From NCBI GenBank assembly GCA_035943635.1, contig DASZBX010000124.1:49062-113061 (forward strand): a stretch of DNA of 64,000 bases. The letters are read 5' to 3'. A program made the translations under genes and the position numbers. Source of the stretch: DASZBX01 sp035943635 (GTDB lineage Bacteria > Actinomycetota > Actinomycetes > Streptomycetales > Catenulisporaceae). Positions within the stretch are counted from its first letter, which is position 1. Each line of letters opens with the position of its first letter. Under the pieces are notes generated by a model. The model searched no databases. It had not been told where the DNA came from and was given only the letters and a program-made list of their open reading frames with translations. Below are positions 6,752-13,829 of this stretch, piece after piece.

Positions 6752-8725
6752 GTGCCCACGAGCATGCTGGAAACCACCACCGCGCCCGCGATCGCGCCGC
6801 CGAAATCCCCCGCACCCCGCGCGGCCGGCCTGTGGTCGCTGCCCGAGGTGCGCTGGGCCGCGCTGGCCACCGCGCTGTTCGTGCTCGGCCTGATCACCCA
6901 CTTCGCCCACGCCCCCAGCGCGGTGGCCTGGGTGTTCTTCCTGGCCTGCTACGCGGCAGGCGGCTGGGAGCCGGGCCTGGCGGGCTTGCAGGCGCTGCGC
7001 GAGCGGACCCTGGACGTGGACCTTCTGATGGTCGCCGCAGCGATCGGCGCCGCGGCGGTCGGGCAGGTCCTGGACGGCGGGCTGCTGATCGTCATCTTCG
7101 CCACCTCCGGCGCCCTGGAGGCGGTGGCCACCCACCGCACCGCCCAGGCCGTGCGCGGTCTGCTCGACCTGGCCCCCGAGCAGGCCACCCTGGTCACCGA
7201 CGCGGGCGAGCGCAGCGCGGCGGCCGCCGACCTGAGGATCGGCGACGTGATCCTGGTGCGCCCCGGCGAGCGCATCGGCGCCGACGGCCGGGTCCTGGAC
7301 GGCTCCAGCGACGTGGACCAGGCCACCATCACCGGCGAACCGCTGCCCGTGACCAAGAACGTCGGGGACGAGGTATTCGCCGGAACCCTCAACGGCACCG
7401 GCGCCCTGAGGGTGCGAGTGGACCGGGCCGCCTCGGACACCGTGGTCGCCCGGATCGTCGCCATGGTCGAGGAAGCCTCCGCCACCAAGGCCACCACCCA
7501 GCTGTTCATCGAGAAGGTCGAACAGCGCTACTCGATCGGCATGGTCAGCGCCACCCTGCTGCTGTTCGCCGTCCCGCTGATCGCCGGGGCCGCGTTCCAG
7601 CCGACCCTGCTGCGCGCGATGACCTTCATGATCGTCGCCTCGCCGTGCGCCGTGGTCCTGGCCACCATGCCCCCGCTGCTCGCGTCGATGGCCAACGCCG
7701 GACGCCACGGCGTCCTGGTCAAATCCGCCGTCGTCATGGAACAACTCGGCACCACGACCCGGGTGGCGTTCGACAAGACCGGCACCCTGACCGAGGGCAC
7801 CCCCCGCCTGACCGACATCCGCCTGCTGGCCGGCACCGATCTGGGCGAGAAGGACGTGCTCGCCCTGGCCGCGGCGGCGGAGAACCCCTCCGAACACCCG
7901 CTGGGCCGCGCCGTGGTCGCCGCCGCCCGCGACGCCGGGCTCACCCTCGCCCACGCCGAGCAGTTCACCGCCGCCCCCGGACGCGGCGTCAGCACCCTGA
8001 TCGACGGACGCCGCATCGAGATCGGCAGCCCCGCCCACCTGCTCGGCCCCGACGCGCCCGCCGAGGCCGCCGACCTGGTCTCGGACCTGGAGGACGGCGG
8101 GCAGACCGCCGCCGTGGTGCGCATCGACGGGAAGGTGGTCGCCCTGCTGGCCATCGCCGACCGCACCCGCCCGGCCGCCGTCGATGCCGTCGCCCGCATC
8201 ACCGCCCTCACCGGCCACGCCCCGATTCTGCTCACGGGCGACAACCATCGCGCCGCGCAGCGTCTGGCTGGGCAGGTCGGCATCCAGGACGTGCGCGCCG
8301 GCCTGCTGCCCGAGGACAAGGTCGAGGCGGTCAGGGGCCTGGAAGCCGAAGGACACCGGGTCCTGCTGGTCGGTGACGGCGTGAACGACGCCCCGGCGCT
8401 GGCCGCCGCGCACACCGGGGTCGCGATGGGCCGGGCCGGGTCCGACCTGGCCCTGGACACCGCCGACGCCGTGATCATGCGCGATGACCTGGCCACCGTC
8501 CCCGCGATGATCACGCTCTCGTGCCGGGCCCGGCGGGTGGTGGTCTGGAACCTGGCCATCGCCGCCACCATCATCGCCTCCCTGGTCATCTGGGACCTGT
8601 CCGGCTACCTTCCGCTGCCGCTCGGCGTCCTCGGGCACGAGGGCTCCACCGTGATCGTGGGACTCAACGGCCTGCGCCTGCTGCGCACCAGCGCCTGGCA
8701 CAAGGCCCTGGGTACGGCGAAGTGA
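6752..8725 (+). CDS. P1B-4-type metal-exporting ATPase (Co/Ni/Fe class)
   Basis: 657 residues; GTG at 6752 is chosen because GAAGGAGA lies seven bases upstream. Domains in order: two N-terminal membrane segments without a heavy-metal-binding domain, an actuator domain with TGEPLPVTK, the membrane motif SPC (residues 297-299), the phosphorylation motif DKTGTLT (Asp341), a nucleotide-binding domain, the hinge GDGVNDAPAL, and a last membrane helix preceded by HEGST (from about residue 629). SPC together with a HEGGT-like motif defines the P1B-4 subgroup, known to export cobalt, nickel or ferrous iron (CtpJ, CtpD, NmtA). Pairing with an NmtR-like sensor points to Ni/Co efflux. Confidence 0.93.
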   Translation: MPTSMLETTTAPAIAPPKSPAPRAAGLWSLPEVRWAALATALFVLGLITHFAHAPSAVAWVFFLACYAAGGWEPGLAGLQALRERTLDVDLLMVAAAIGAAAVGQVLDGGLLIVIFATSGALEAVATHRTAQAVRGLLDLAPEQATLVTDAGERSAAAADLRIGDVILVRPGERIGADGRVLDGSSDVDQATITGEPLPVTKNVGDEVFAGTLNGTGALRVRVDRAASDTVVARIVAMVEEASATKATTQLFIEKVEQRYSIGMVSATLLLFAVPLIAGAAFQPTLLRAMTFMIVASPCAVVLATMPPLLASMANAGRHGVLVKSAVVMEQLGTTTRVAFDKTGTLTEGTPRLTDIRLLAGTDLGEKDVLALAAAAENPSEHPLGRAVVAAARDAGLTLAHAEQFTAAPGRGVSTLIDGRRIEIGSPAHLLGPDAPAEAADLVSDLEDGGQTAAVVRIDGKVVALLAIADRTRPAAVDAVARITALTGHAPILLTGDNHRAAQRLAGQVGIQDVRAGLLPEDKVEAVRGLEAEGHRVLLVGDGVNDAPALAAAHTGVAMGRAGSDLALDTADAVIMRDDLATVPAMITLSCRARRVVVWNLAIAATIIASLVIWDLSGYLPLPLGVLGHEGSTVIVGLNGLRLLRTSAWHKALGTAK

Positions 8726-8772
8726 GCCGCACAACACCCGCCGGGCGCGTACAAGGCCCGGCGGAGTGCACT

Positions 8773-9131
8773 GTGACGGTATGCCGCAGCTGCTGCTGCG
8801 GACGCCCGGAGAAGAACCCGACCGTCGACCACGCCGCCCAGGCCGAACACCTTCGCACCCACCTGCCGAAACCGCCAGACTGCGCTTCTCCGAATGCCTG
8901 GACGTATGCGAACGCTCCAACGTCATCGTCATCGGACCCAGCGCCGAAGGCCGGGCCGCCGGAGCGCGCCCGGTCTGGCTCGGCCTGGTCCGCGACCAGG
9001 AGGCGATCGCCGAGATCACCGACTGGATCACCGCGGGCGGACCGGGCATCGCCGCACCGCCAGCGGCCTCGGACCTCTACGAGTTCAGCCGGCCCGCACC
9101 GATCATCCCGAGTTGGGCGTGTCGCCCCTGA
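8773..9131 (+). pseudogene. Frameshifted (2Fe-2S) ferredoxin-domain protein
   Basis: The N-terminal part (VTVCRSCCCGRPEKNP...DHAAQ, from GTG 8773) and the C-terminal part (FSECLDVCERSNVIVIGPS ... DLYEF, ending at 9131) belong to one small actinobacterial thioredoxin-like ferredoxin family, but they lie in different frames. The change of frame falls between about 8850 and 8880 and corresponds to one missing base (or two extra). The cysteines expected to hold the cluster (CRSCCC and CLDVC) are both kept. It follows the metal ATPase by 47 bases and may have been co-transcribed. It is either a recent pseudogene or a sequencing error. Confidence 0.65.
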
Positions 9132-9280
9132 TCACCCACTTCACGTCGTCGAGAAAAGCTCATTGCACTGAATTGATTGCACACCAACCCGATCCCGTTG
9201 ATGTGCAATGTTGGGCGCATTAGAACTGGCTCCTGAGGACGGCGAGACGCGGCCGTCGGACCACGGGGAGAGTCGGATTG

Positions 9281-10033
9281 ATGGAGTTCGGGGTGCTCGG
9301 GCCGTTGTTGGTGAGCGAGGGGTCGTCGGTGCACGCGGTGAATGCGGGGAAGCAGCGGGTGCTGCTCGCAGTGCTGCTGTTGCGGGCGCGGTGGGTGGTG
9401 CAGGCGGAGCAGTTGATCGAGATGCTGTGGGACGGGCGGCCTCCGCAGAGTGCTGAGGTGACCCTGCGCAACTACGTGGTGCGGCTCCGCAAGGGCATCG
9501 GGGCGGCCGGGGCGCGGATCCGTACCTCGTCGGGCGGGTATCTGTTCGAGGCCGCTGACGAGGAGATCGACGTGCGGAACTTCGACCGGCTTCGGGTGCG
9601 TGCGGAGCTGGCGCTGCGGGCCGGGGATGCTGAGGTGGCTGGGGGGATGCTGGATCGGGCGCTCGCGCTCTGGCGTGGGCCGGCGCTTGCGGACGTGCCC
9701 TCGGAGGCGCTGCGGCGGGACCTGTGCCCGGCGTTGGAGGAGCAGCGGTTGCACGTGGTCGAGCTCAAGTTGCAGGCCGAGTGCGCGGCGGGGCGATCGA
9801 AGGCGGCGATCCCCGAGCTGCTGCGGTTGACCGCGGCGCACCCCTGGCGGGAGTCGTTGTGGGGGCTGCTGATGGTCGCCTACGTGCGCAGTGGCCGCCA
9901 GTCTGAGGCGCTGGCGGCCTATCGCAGAGTCCAACGGATGCTCGCGGACGAGCTGGCCATCCGGCCGGGCGCCGAACTGGCGGCTCTCCATGCGCGGATC
10001 CTTGCCGGTGACCTGGTGCTCCAGAGCTGCTAG
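9281..10033 (+). CDS. SARP/AfsR-type transcriptional regulator with BTAD domain
   Basis: 250 residues from ATG 9281 with GGGGAG ten bases upstream. The N-terminal 90 residues form an OmpR-like winged helix (GKQRVLLAVLLLRARWVV, LIEMLWDGRPPQSAEVTLRN, YVVRLRKGI), followed by a bacterial transcriptional activation domain made of helical repeats (DVRNFDRL ... RRVQRMLADELAIRPGAEL). Small SARPs activate antibiotic and other secondary-metabolite genes by binding direct heptameric repeats near the -35 region. The nearest biosynthetic genes are the PKS fragment 6 kb upstream; a link is possible but not shown. The TAG stop is part of a CTAG at the left end of a MITE-like element. Confidence 0.9.
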   Translation: MEFGVLGPLLVSEGSSVHAVNAGKQRVLLAVLLLRARWVVQAEQLIEMLWDGRPPQSAEVTLRNYVVRLRKGIGAAGARIRTSSGGYLFEAADEEIDVRNFDRLRVRAELALRAGDAEVAGGMLDRALALWRGPALADVPSEALRRDLCPALEEQRLHVVELKLQAECAAGRSKAAIPELLRLTAAHPWRESLWGLLMVAYVRSGRQSEALAAYRRVQRMLADELAIRPGAELAALHARILAGDLVLQSC

Positions 10034-10231
10034 GCAGTGTTGGGGAATGTCTCAAGGCGCGAGTCCGGTGATCGCCGTCGCCTGGCCGTACCGCACGGAA
10101 CGGCGCAGACGAGCGAGTATGAGCCGTCCCGTGCGGCGCGCCCATGCTCGGCGCTGACCAGATTCGCCTCACCTACCAGCACAAACCGGCGGTCATGCCG
10201 TGGCCTTGACACATTCCCAGATACTGCCTAG
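10030..10231. mobile_element. MITE-like element with 28-base imperfect terminal inverted repeats
   Basis: The left end (CTAGGCAGTGTTGGGGAATG..., from 10030) and the reverse complement of the right end (CTAGGCAGTATCTGGGAATG..., ending at 10231) match at about 24 of 28 positions. The 202-base unit encodes nothing recognisable. Both ends read CTAG; IS630/Tc1-type elements are known to insert into the TA of CTAG, so this looks like a non-autonomous element mobilised by such a transposase. The left CTAG contains the stop codon of the SARP gene, so insertion preserved that gene. Confidence 0.65.
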
Positions 10232-10245
10232 ATGAGCGGCCGGCC

Positions 10246-11454
10246 CTACGGAATCGCGCAGGCCGCGGCGGCGGCCTTGGCAAGCGCTGCGGCGGGTAGG
10301 ACGGCGGCCTTGGCGGTCGCCGGGTCCGCGGGGTCCACCTGGATGGCGTCCGTCACGTCGGTCGGCGCGTCCCCGGCGAGGCACGCGGCGGCGACGACGA
10401 GTGTGGCCACGCCGCCCGGTGCCTGGCCCGCCCTGCCGAACTGCCACGGTACGTTGAACCCGTCGTCGGTGGGTGACGAGCTCGGTTCGCCGATCTCGTG
10501 CCAGTCCGGCGCGGTGCCGGGTGCGTCGTTCGGGACGAAGTACGCGGCGTACCCGGTGATGCGTACGCCGGTGCCGTGGGCGCTGAGCACGGCCCAGCCG
10601 GGCACGTTCGGGTCGGCGACGATGCCGACGGAGATCGACGTCGGTCCGGGGACCGAGCCGGGGCAGGTGTTCGGCCGCAGGGCGGCCGGGGGATTGCCGT
10701 GGATGACCGCCGAGGAGACCAGGTTGCCGCCTTCGATCTCGAACCAGCGTTCGTCGGGCAGCGGCTGGCCGACGTCGTTGCGGTCGAGGACGACCGCGCC
10801 GAGGCAGTAGCCGGTGAACTGGATCCAGCAGCTGGGCGGGAGGTTCCGGATCAGCCGCGCGGAGGTGCTCGGCCCGGTCCGCACGGCCGTCTGCGGGAGG
10901 TAGGTCTCGCCGTCGAAGGTCCCTGTTCCGGCGAACGTCGGGCAGGTGTGGTCGACGTCCGCTGTGCTCTTCGGCGCGGGGCTGTGGCCGGCCGGGTTCG
11001 AGACCACGACCGCCACCCCGGCTGTCAGCACGAGGGCGACGCCGATCGCCGCCCGAGCCTGCCACGAACTCGGCAACCGGCGGCGGCTCGGCGGCGACCC
11101 GGGATCGGCGGGCAGGGCCGGCGCGGCCGGCTCGGCCTCAGCCACAGCCGCGTCCTCGTCCGTGCCCTGATCTGCGTCTGCGGGTACTGACAGGAGGCGG
11201 TTGACCTGCTGCCAGCGCTCCTCCCACGCGGCGGTGTCGCCGCCGCAGGCGCCGACGTAGGCCAGGGTCACGTCCAGGCTGGGGAACCGCACGCCCCCGG
11301 CCGCCTCGCCGAGCGCCGTGGTGCCGAAGCCGGCCGACTGGGCGAGGGACCGGTACGTGGGGTTACCGGCCTTCTCGCGCAGCATCCGCAGGTCGTGGGC
11401 GAACTCCTGCACGGGGCCCGCAGTCGGATCCACGGGCCGCGGTTTGCGGGCCAT
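10246..11454 (-). CDS. XRE-family helix-turn-helix protein with a membrane anchor and extracellular domain
   Basis: 402 residues; the ATG at 11454 has GAGGAG just upstream. Residues 15-65 form a helix-turn-helix domain of the actinobacterial XRE type (FAHDLRMLREKAGNPTYRSL, FGTTALGEAAGGVRFPSL). An Ala/Pro-rich linker follows, then one membrane helix at about residues 133-152 (RAAIGVALVLTAGVAVVVSN). The C-terminal 240 residues would be outside the cell and include an SH3-like stretch (PQTAVRTGPSTSARLIRNLP, CWIQFTGYCLGA) and several Cys. The topology suggests a membrane-bound sensor-regulator, but ligand and targets are unknown. It faces the three SapA-like genes divergently. Confidence 0.85.
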   Translation of the reverse strand: MARKPRPVDPTAGPVQEFAHDLRMLREKAGNPTYRSLAQSAGFGTTALGEAAGGVRFPSLDVTLAYVGACGGDTAAWEERWQQVNRLLSVPADADQGTDEDAAVAEAEPAAPALPADPGSPPSRRRLPSSWQARAAIGVALVLTAGVAVVVSNPAGHSPAPKSTADVDHTCPTFAGTGTFDGETYLPQTAVRTGPSTSARLIRNLPPSCWIQFTGYCLGAVVLDRNDVGQPLPDERWFEIEGGNLVSSAVIHGNPPAALRPNTCPGSVPGPTSISVGIVADPNVPGWAVLSAHGTGVRITGYAAYFVPNDAPGTAPDWHEIGEPSSSPTDDGFNVPWQFGRAGQAPGGVATLVVAAACLAGDAPTDVTDAIQVDPADPATAKAAVLPAAALAKAAAAACAIP

Positions 11455-11619
11455 CTTGCTCCTCGTCGTCAGTGTGCTCTCTTCAGGTAATCCTAAGGGT
11501 TCTGTCTCGGCCCGGGTTGATCAGGCATCGAAGGCCTGCGCTACCCGCGCGCTACCTGGGCGCTACAACCGGGATCCATCGTGTGAACGGTGGGAGCCAC
11601 TCGAAACAGGAGGGACTGG

Positions 11620-12066
11620 GTGAGGGTGAACAGGAATCGGATCATGCGGGCCGTGCTCTCGGCCGTGGTGGTCGCCGGGACGGCCGGGGGTCTCGGCGTG
11701 GTCGGCGCGGGCGGCGCGAGCGCGTCATCACCGTGCTCGGGGACCTTGGTGTGGGGGCCGACGCCGTTCTACGGCGAGGGCGCGTACTCGAACACGGTGG
11801 TCGCGTACGTGGACACGTATTGGGACGGATCGTCCAATTGCGAGGTGGCGTACAAGAACGTGTTCGTCGGGGAGGCGACGCGGATGGACCTGACGATCTG
11901 GACGAACTACGGGAGCACCGACGATCCGGGCAACTGGAAGTACTACGCGGGGCCGGTGAGCGAGCCCGGGGCCGGCTCCTGCGTCTGGGAGGAAGTCGAC
12001 ATGTGGGATCCGAGCGGTCACGAGATCGCCCAGGAATACGACAACAGTCCGCACAGCTGCGGCTGA
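11620..12066 (+). CDS. SapA-like small secreted protein, copy 1
   Basis: 148 residues from GTG 11620, placed by AGGAGGG six bases upstream. A signal peptide (basic start, VLSAVVVAGTAGGLGVVGAG, then ASA) is followed by a mature part of about 110 residues. The C-terminal KYYAGPVSEPGAGSCVWEE block matches the YAGPV...C block of the spore-associated protein A family of Streptomyces and of the next two genes. Paired Cys suggest disulphide bonding outside the cell. Function of SapA proteins is not settled; they are found on spores. This copy lacks the ICGSGY start of the mature domain seen in copies 2 and 3 and is the most diverged. Confidence 0.8.
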   Translation: MRVNRNRIMRAVLSAVVVAGTAGGLGVVGAGGASASSPCSGTLVWGPTPFYGEGAYSNTVVAYVDTYWDGSSNCEVAYKNVFVGEATRMDLTIWTNYGSTDDPGNWKYYAGPVSEPGAGSCVWEEVDMWDPSGHEIAQEYDNSPHSCG

Positions 12067-12080
12067 TGGAGGGGAAGACC

Positions 12081-12530
12081 ATGAAGACTGGTAAGCGCGC
12101 CAAGGCACTGGTCCTGGTCGGCACGCTCGCGGCGGCCGCCGCGGTCGTCGCCGGCGCCGGACCGGCCCAGGCCGACAGTTCGGCCTCGTACGCCGCGTCG
12201 ATCTGCGGCTCGGGCTACTCGCCGGACGCCGCGTACGGGGCCGCGTCCGGACTGCAGGGCGGGACCATCTATGTGTCCTACAACGGTTCGACCGACTGCG
12301 CGGTGCTGATCAAGACCTCGTACGTCGGCACACCGACCGAGACGTGGGTCTACATCGCGCTGGATTCGAGCGGGACCGGCGGGTACGGCGGGAACGACGG
12401 CCCGCGGGACGACGGGAACTTCAGTTCGTACGCCGGACCGGTGTACGTGTACGCGCCGCACACCTGCATCGAGGTAGCCGGCGGCACTGTGTACGACGAG
12501 ATCTGGGAATACCCGGTTCTCTGCGGCTAG
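12081..12530 (+). CDS. SapA-like small secreted protein, copy 2
   Basis: 149 residues from ATG 12081, 14 bases after the previous stop, with GGAGGGGAAG as ribosome site. Signal peptide with typical AQA cleavage site (GAGPAQADSSAS). The mature protein starts with the family signature SICGSGYSPD and contains TIYVSYNGSTDCAVLIK and SSYAGPVYVYAPHTCIEVAG, the pattern of spore-associated protein A. Four Cys could form two disulphides. It lies between two paralogues in one probable transcript, suggesting local duplication of a surface protein. Confidence 0.85.
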   Translation: MKTGKRAKALVLVGTLAAAAAVVAGAGPAQADSSASYAASICGSGYSPDAAYGAASGLQGGTIYVSYNGSTDCAVLIKTSYVGTPTETWVYIALDSSGTGGYGGNDGPRDDGNFSSYAGPVYVYAPHTCIEVAGGTVYDEIWEYPVLCG

Positions 12531-12547
12531 ACGGAAGGCTCTCTGAC

Positions 12548-13006
12548 ATGAACTCTCGGATCAAGCGCATCGTCACCACCACCGCGGCCACGACTGTGGG
12601 CCTCGCGGGCCTGTTGTTCGTGGGTGCCGGGCCGGCCGCGGCCGCCTCCGCGTCCCAGGCCGCGGCGATCTGCGGCTCGGGGTACACCCCGCTGAACTCG
12701 TATGGGTATGGAGTGGGGCCGCTGGACTCTCCCGTCTCGATCATCTACGTCTCGTACAAAAACGGTACCGACTGCGTCGTGAACATCAAGGTCGCGGACG
12801 TGGGCACGCCGACCGCGATGTACACCTACGTCAACGGGCCGAACGCCTCATGGGGTGGCAACGCGGACGACGGCTCCGAGGACGTCGGGTCGTACAGCTA
12901 CTACGCAGGGCCGGTCTATACCTACGCCCCGAGCGAATGCATCTACTGGGGCGGCGGCTTCAACGCCACCTTCACCGACGACTACGGCCCGGGGTACTGC
13001 AAATAG
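12548..13006 (+). CDS. SapA-like small secreted protein, copy 3
   Basis: 152 residues from ATG 12548 with GGAAGG nine bases upstream, 17 bases after copy 2. Signal peptide ends at GAGPAAAASAS. The mature part has AAICGSGYTPLNSYG, IIYVSYKNGTDCVVNIKV and SYYAGPVYTYAPSECIYWGG, aligning along its whole length with copy 2. A GC-rich hairpin follows the stop and probably ends the three-gene transcript. Confidence 0.85.
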   Translation: MNSRIKRIVTTTAATTVGLAGLLFVGAGPAAAASASQAAAICGSGYTPLNSYGYGVGPLDSPVSIIYVSYKNGTDCVVNIKVADVGTPTAMYTYVNGPNASWGGNADDGSEDVGSYSYYAGPVYTYAPSECIYWGGGFNATFTDDYGPGYCK

Positions 13007-13309
13007 TCACGACGCCGTGCCCGGAGCGAGGGCTTCGGGCACGGCCTGACCCCGCCCCAGGGTGCTCTCCCGGAGGATCAGTTCCAGAGGATGGCGATGG
13101 CGATATCCGAATTCAGGATTCTCGTTGAGCTGAATCCGGGTGTCGTCGGCGGCCATCTGCTCCACCGGGAAGCGCATGGTGGACAGCGGCGGGTTGGCGC
13201 AGACGGCGGCGATGCTGTCGTCGAAGCCGATGACGGCGACGTCGTCGGGGACGCGGCGGCCGGCGGCGGTGATCGCCTGGACGGCTCCGGCGGCCATCGG
13301 GATTGTCAA
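13007..13309 (-). pseudogene. C-terminal relic of a LacI/PurR-family regulator
   Basis: The minus-strand frame encodes AAGAVQAITAAGRRVPDDVA, VIGFDDSIAAVCANPPLSTM and RFPVEQMA, the well-known end of the LacI-family sugar-binding domain, followed by a degraded tail (HPLELILRESTL). The DNA-binding domain and most of the sensor domain are missing, and nothing matching lies further upstream. It is a remnant and unlikely to work. Confidence 0.7.
13014..13045 (+). terminator. Probable terminator after the SapA-like genes
   Basis: GCCGTGCCCG (13014-13023) pairs with CGGGCACGGC (13036-13045) across a 12-base loop, starting seven bases after the stop of copy 3. There is no T-run, as is common for actinobacterial hairpin terminators. 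It lies within the antisense LacI relic. Confidence 0.5.
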
Positions 13310-13470
13310 GATAACGGCTCAGTCGCACATTGGGTGGTAACCGTGGTCGCAGACTTCGGGTACCCTGCCACTGCGCTCGAAGCCATCCTCAATGCTCTGC
13401 CTTTCATGACTCTCCGTTACCACTGGAAGTGCGACAGGGCCGAAAACCCTACCGTCCCGGAAGGTGCGGG

Positions 13471-13710
13471 TGAGTCAGGCGTCGATGTCCAGCCCGGAGG
13501 CGGTGCGCGGGCGGACGGGTTGGCCGCCGACCGGGTACAGGCGGGGGAGTCGGTGGCCCGGGAGCGCGGGATCGGCCTGAGCGTGGACGCGCCGGAACCG
13601 GCTACGGCTTTCCTCAGATCCGGGGGCCTGGCGCAGTTGCTCGACAGACTGCTGGCCAAAGCCCTGGAGGCGGCGCCGGACGGCGGAAGGGGGCGGATCG
13701 AGTCCGGCTG
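13471..13710 (+). pseudogene. Relic of a sensor histidine kinase (ATPase domain fragment)
   Basis: The plus-strand frame contains ERGIGLSVDAPEPATAF and LAQLLDRLLAKALEAAPDGG, which resemble the segment before and across the N-box of a histidine kinase (normally LDNLLxNALEAAP), with the key Asn replaced by Arg and Lys. The H-box and G-boxes are absent. The frame continues to 13813 but loses resemblance after about 13710. Confidence 0.45.
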
Positions 13711-13737
13711 CGGTCTGCGGGCCTTGCGGGGCATGGT

Positions 13738-13777
13738 CCGGCGCGTGACACCCCCCACATCGGGTGTCACGCGCCGG
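13738..13777. terminator. Strong hairpin between a kinase relic and a convergent secreted-protein gene
   Basis: A perfect 16-base stem (13738-13753 with 13762-13777) closes an 8-base loop. A second hairpin built from TCAGCCGGC (13781-13789) and GCCGGCTGA (13805-13813) follows at once. They lie just downstream of the minus-strand gene ending at 13830 and could terminate it and transcripts from the left. Confidence 0.55.
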
Positions 13778-13829
13778 TGGTCAGCCGGCCGATTGCTCCG
13801 ATCAGCCGGCTGATGGCTCTTGCCGTGCG

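Noticed and set aside
6227..9049. A 940-codon minus-strand frame
   Set aside because: It runs antisense through the P-type ATPase and then into the metal-sensor region in the wrong frame; the composition is typical of a shadow frame.
10037..10231. 64-codon frame inside the MITE-like element
   Set aside because: It begins and ends in the terminal repeats and has no coding signature.
13781..13813. Repeated TCAGCCGGC units as a possible short repeat array
   Set aside because: Only two direct copies plus one inverted copy occur; they form a simple hairpin, not a CRISPR-like array.
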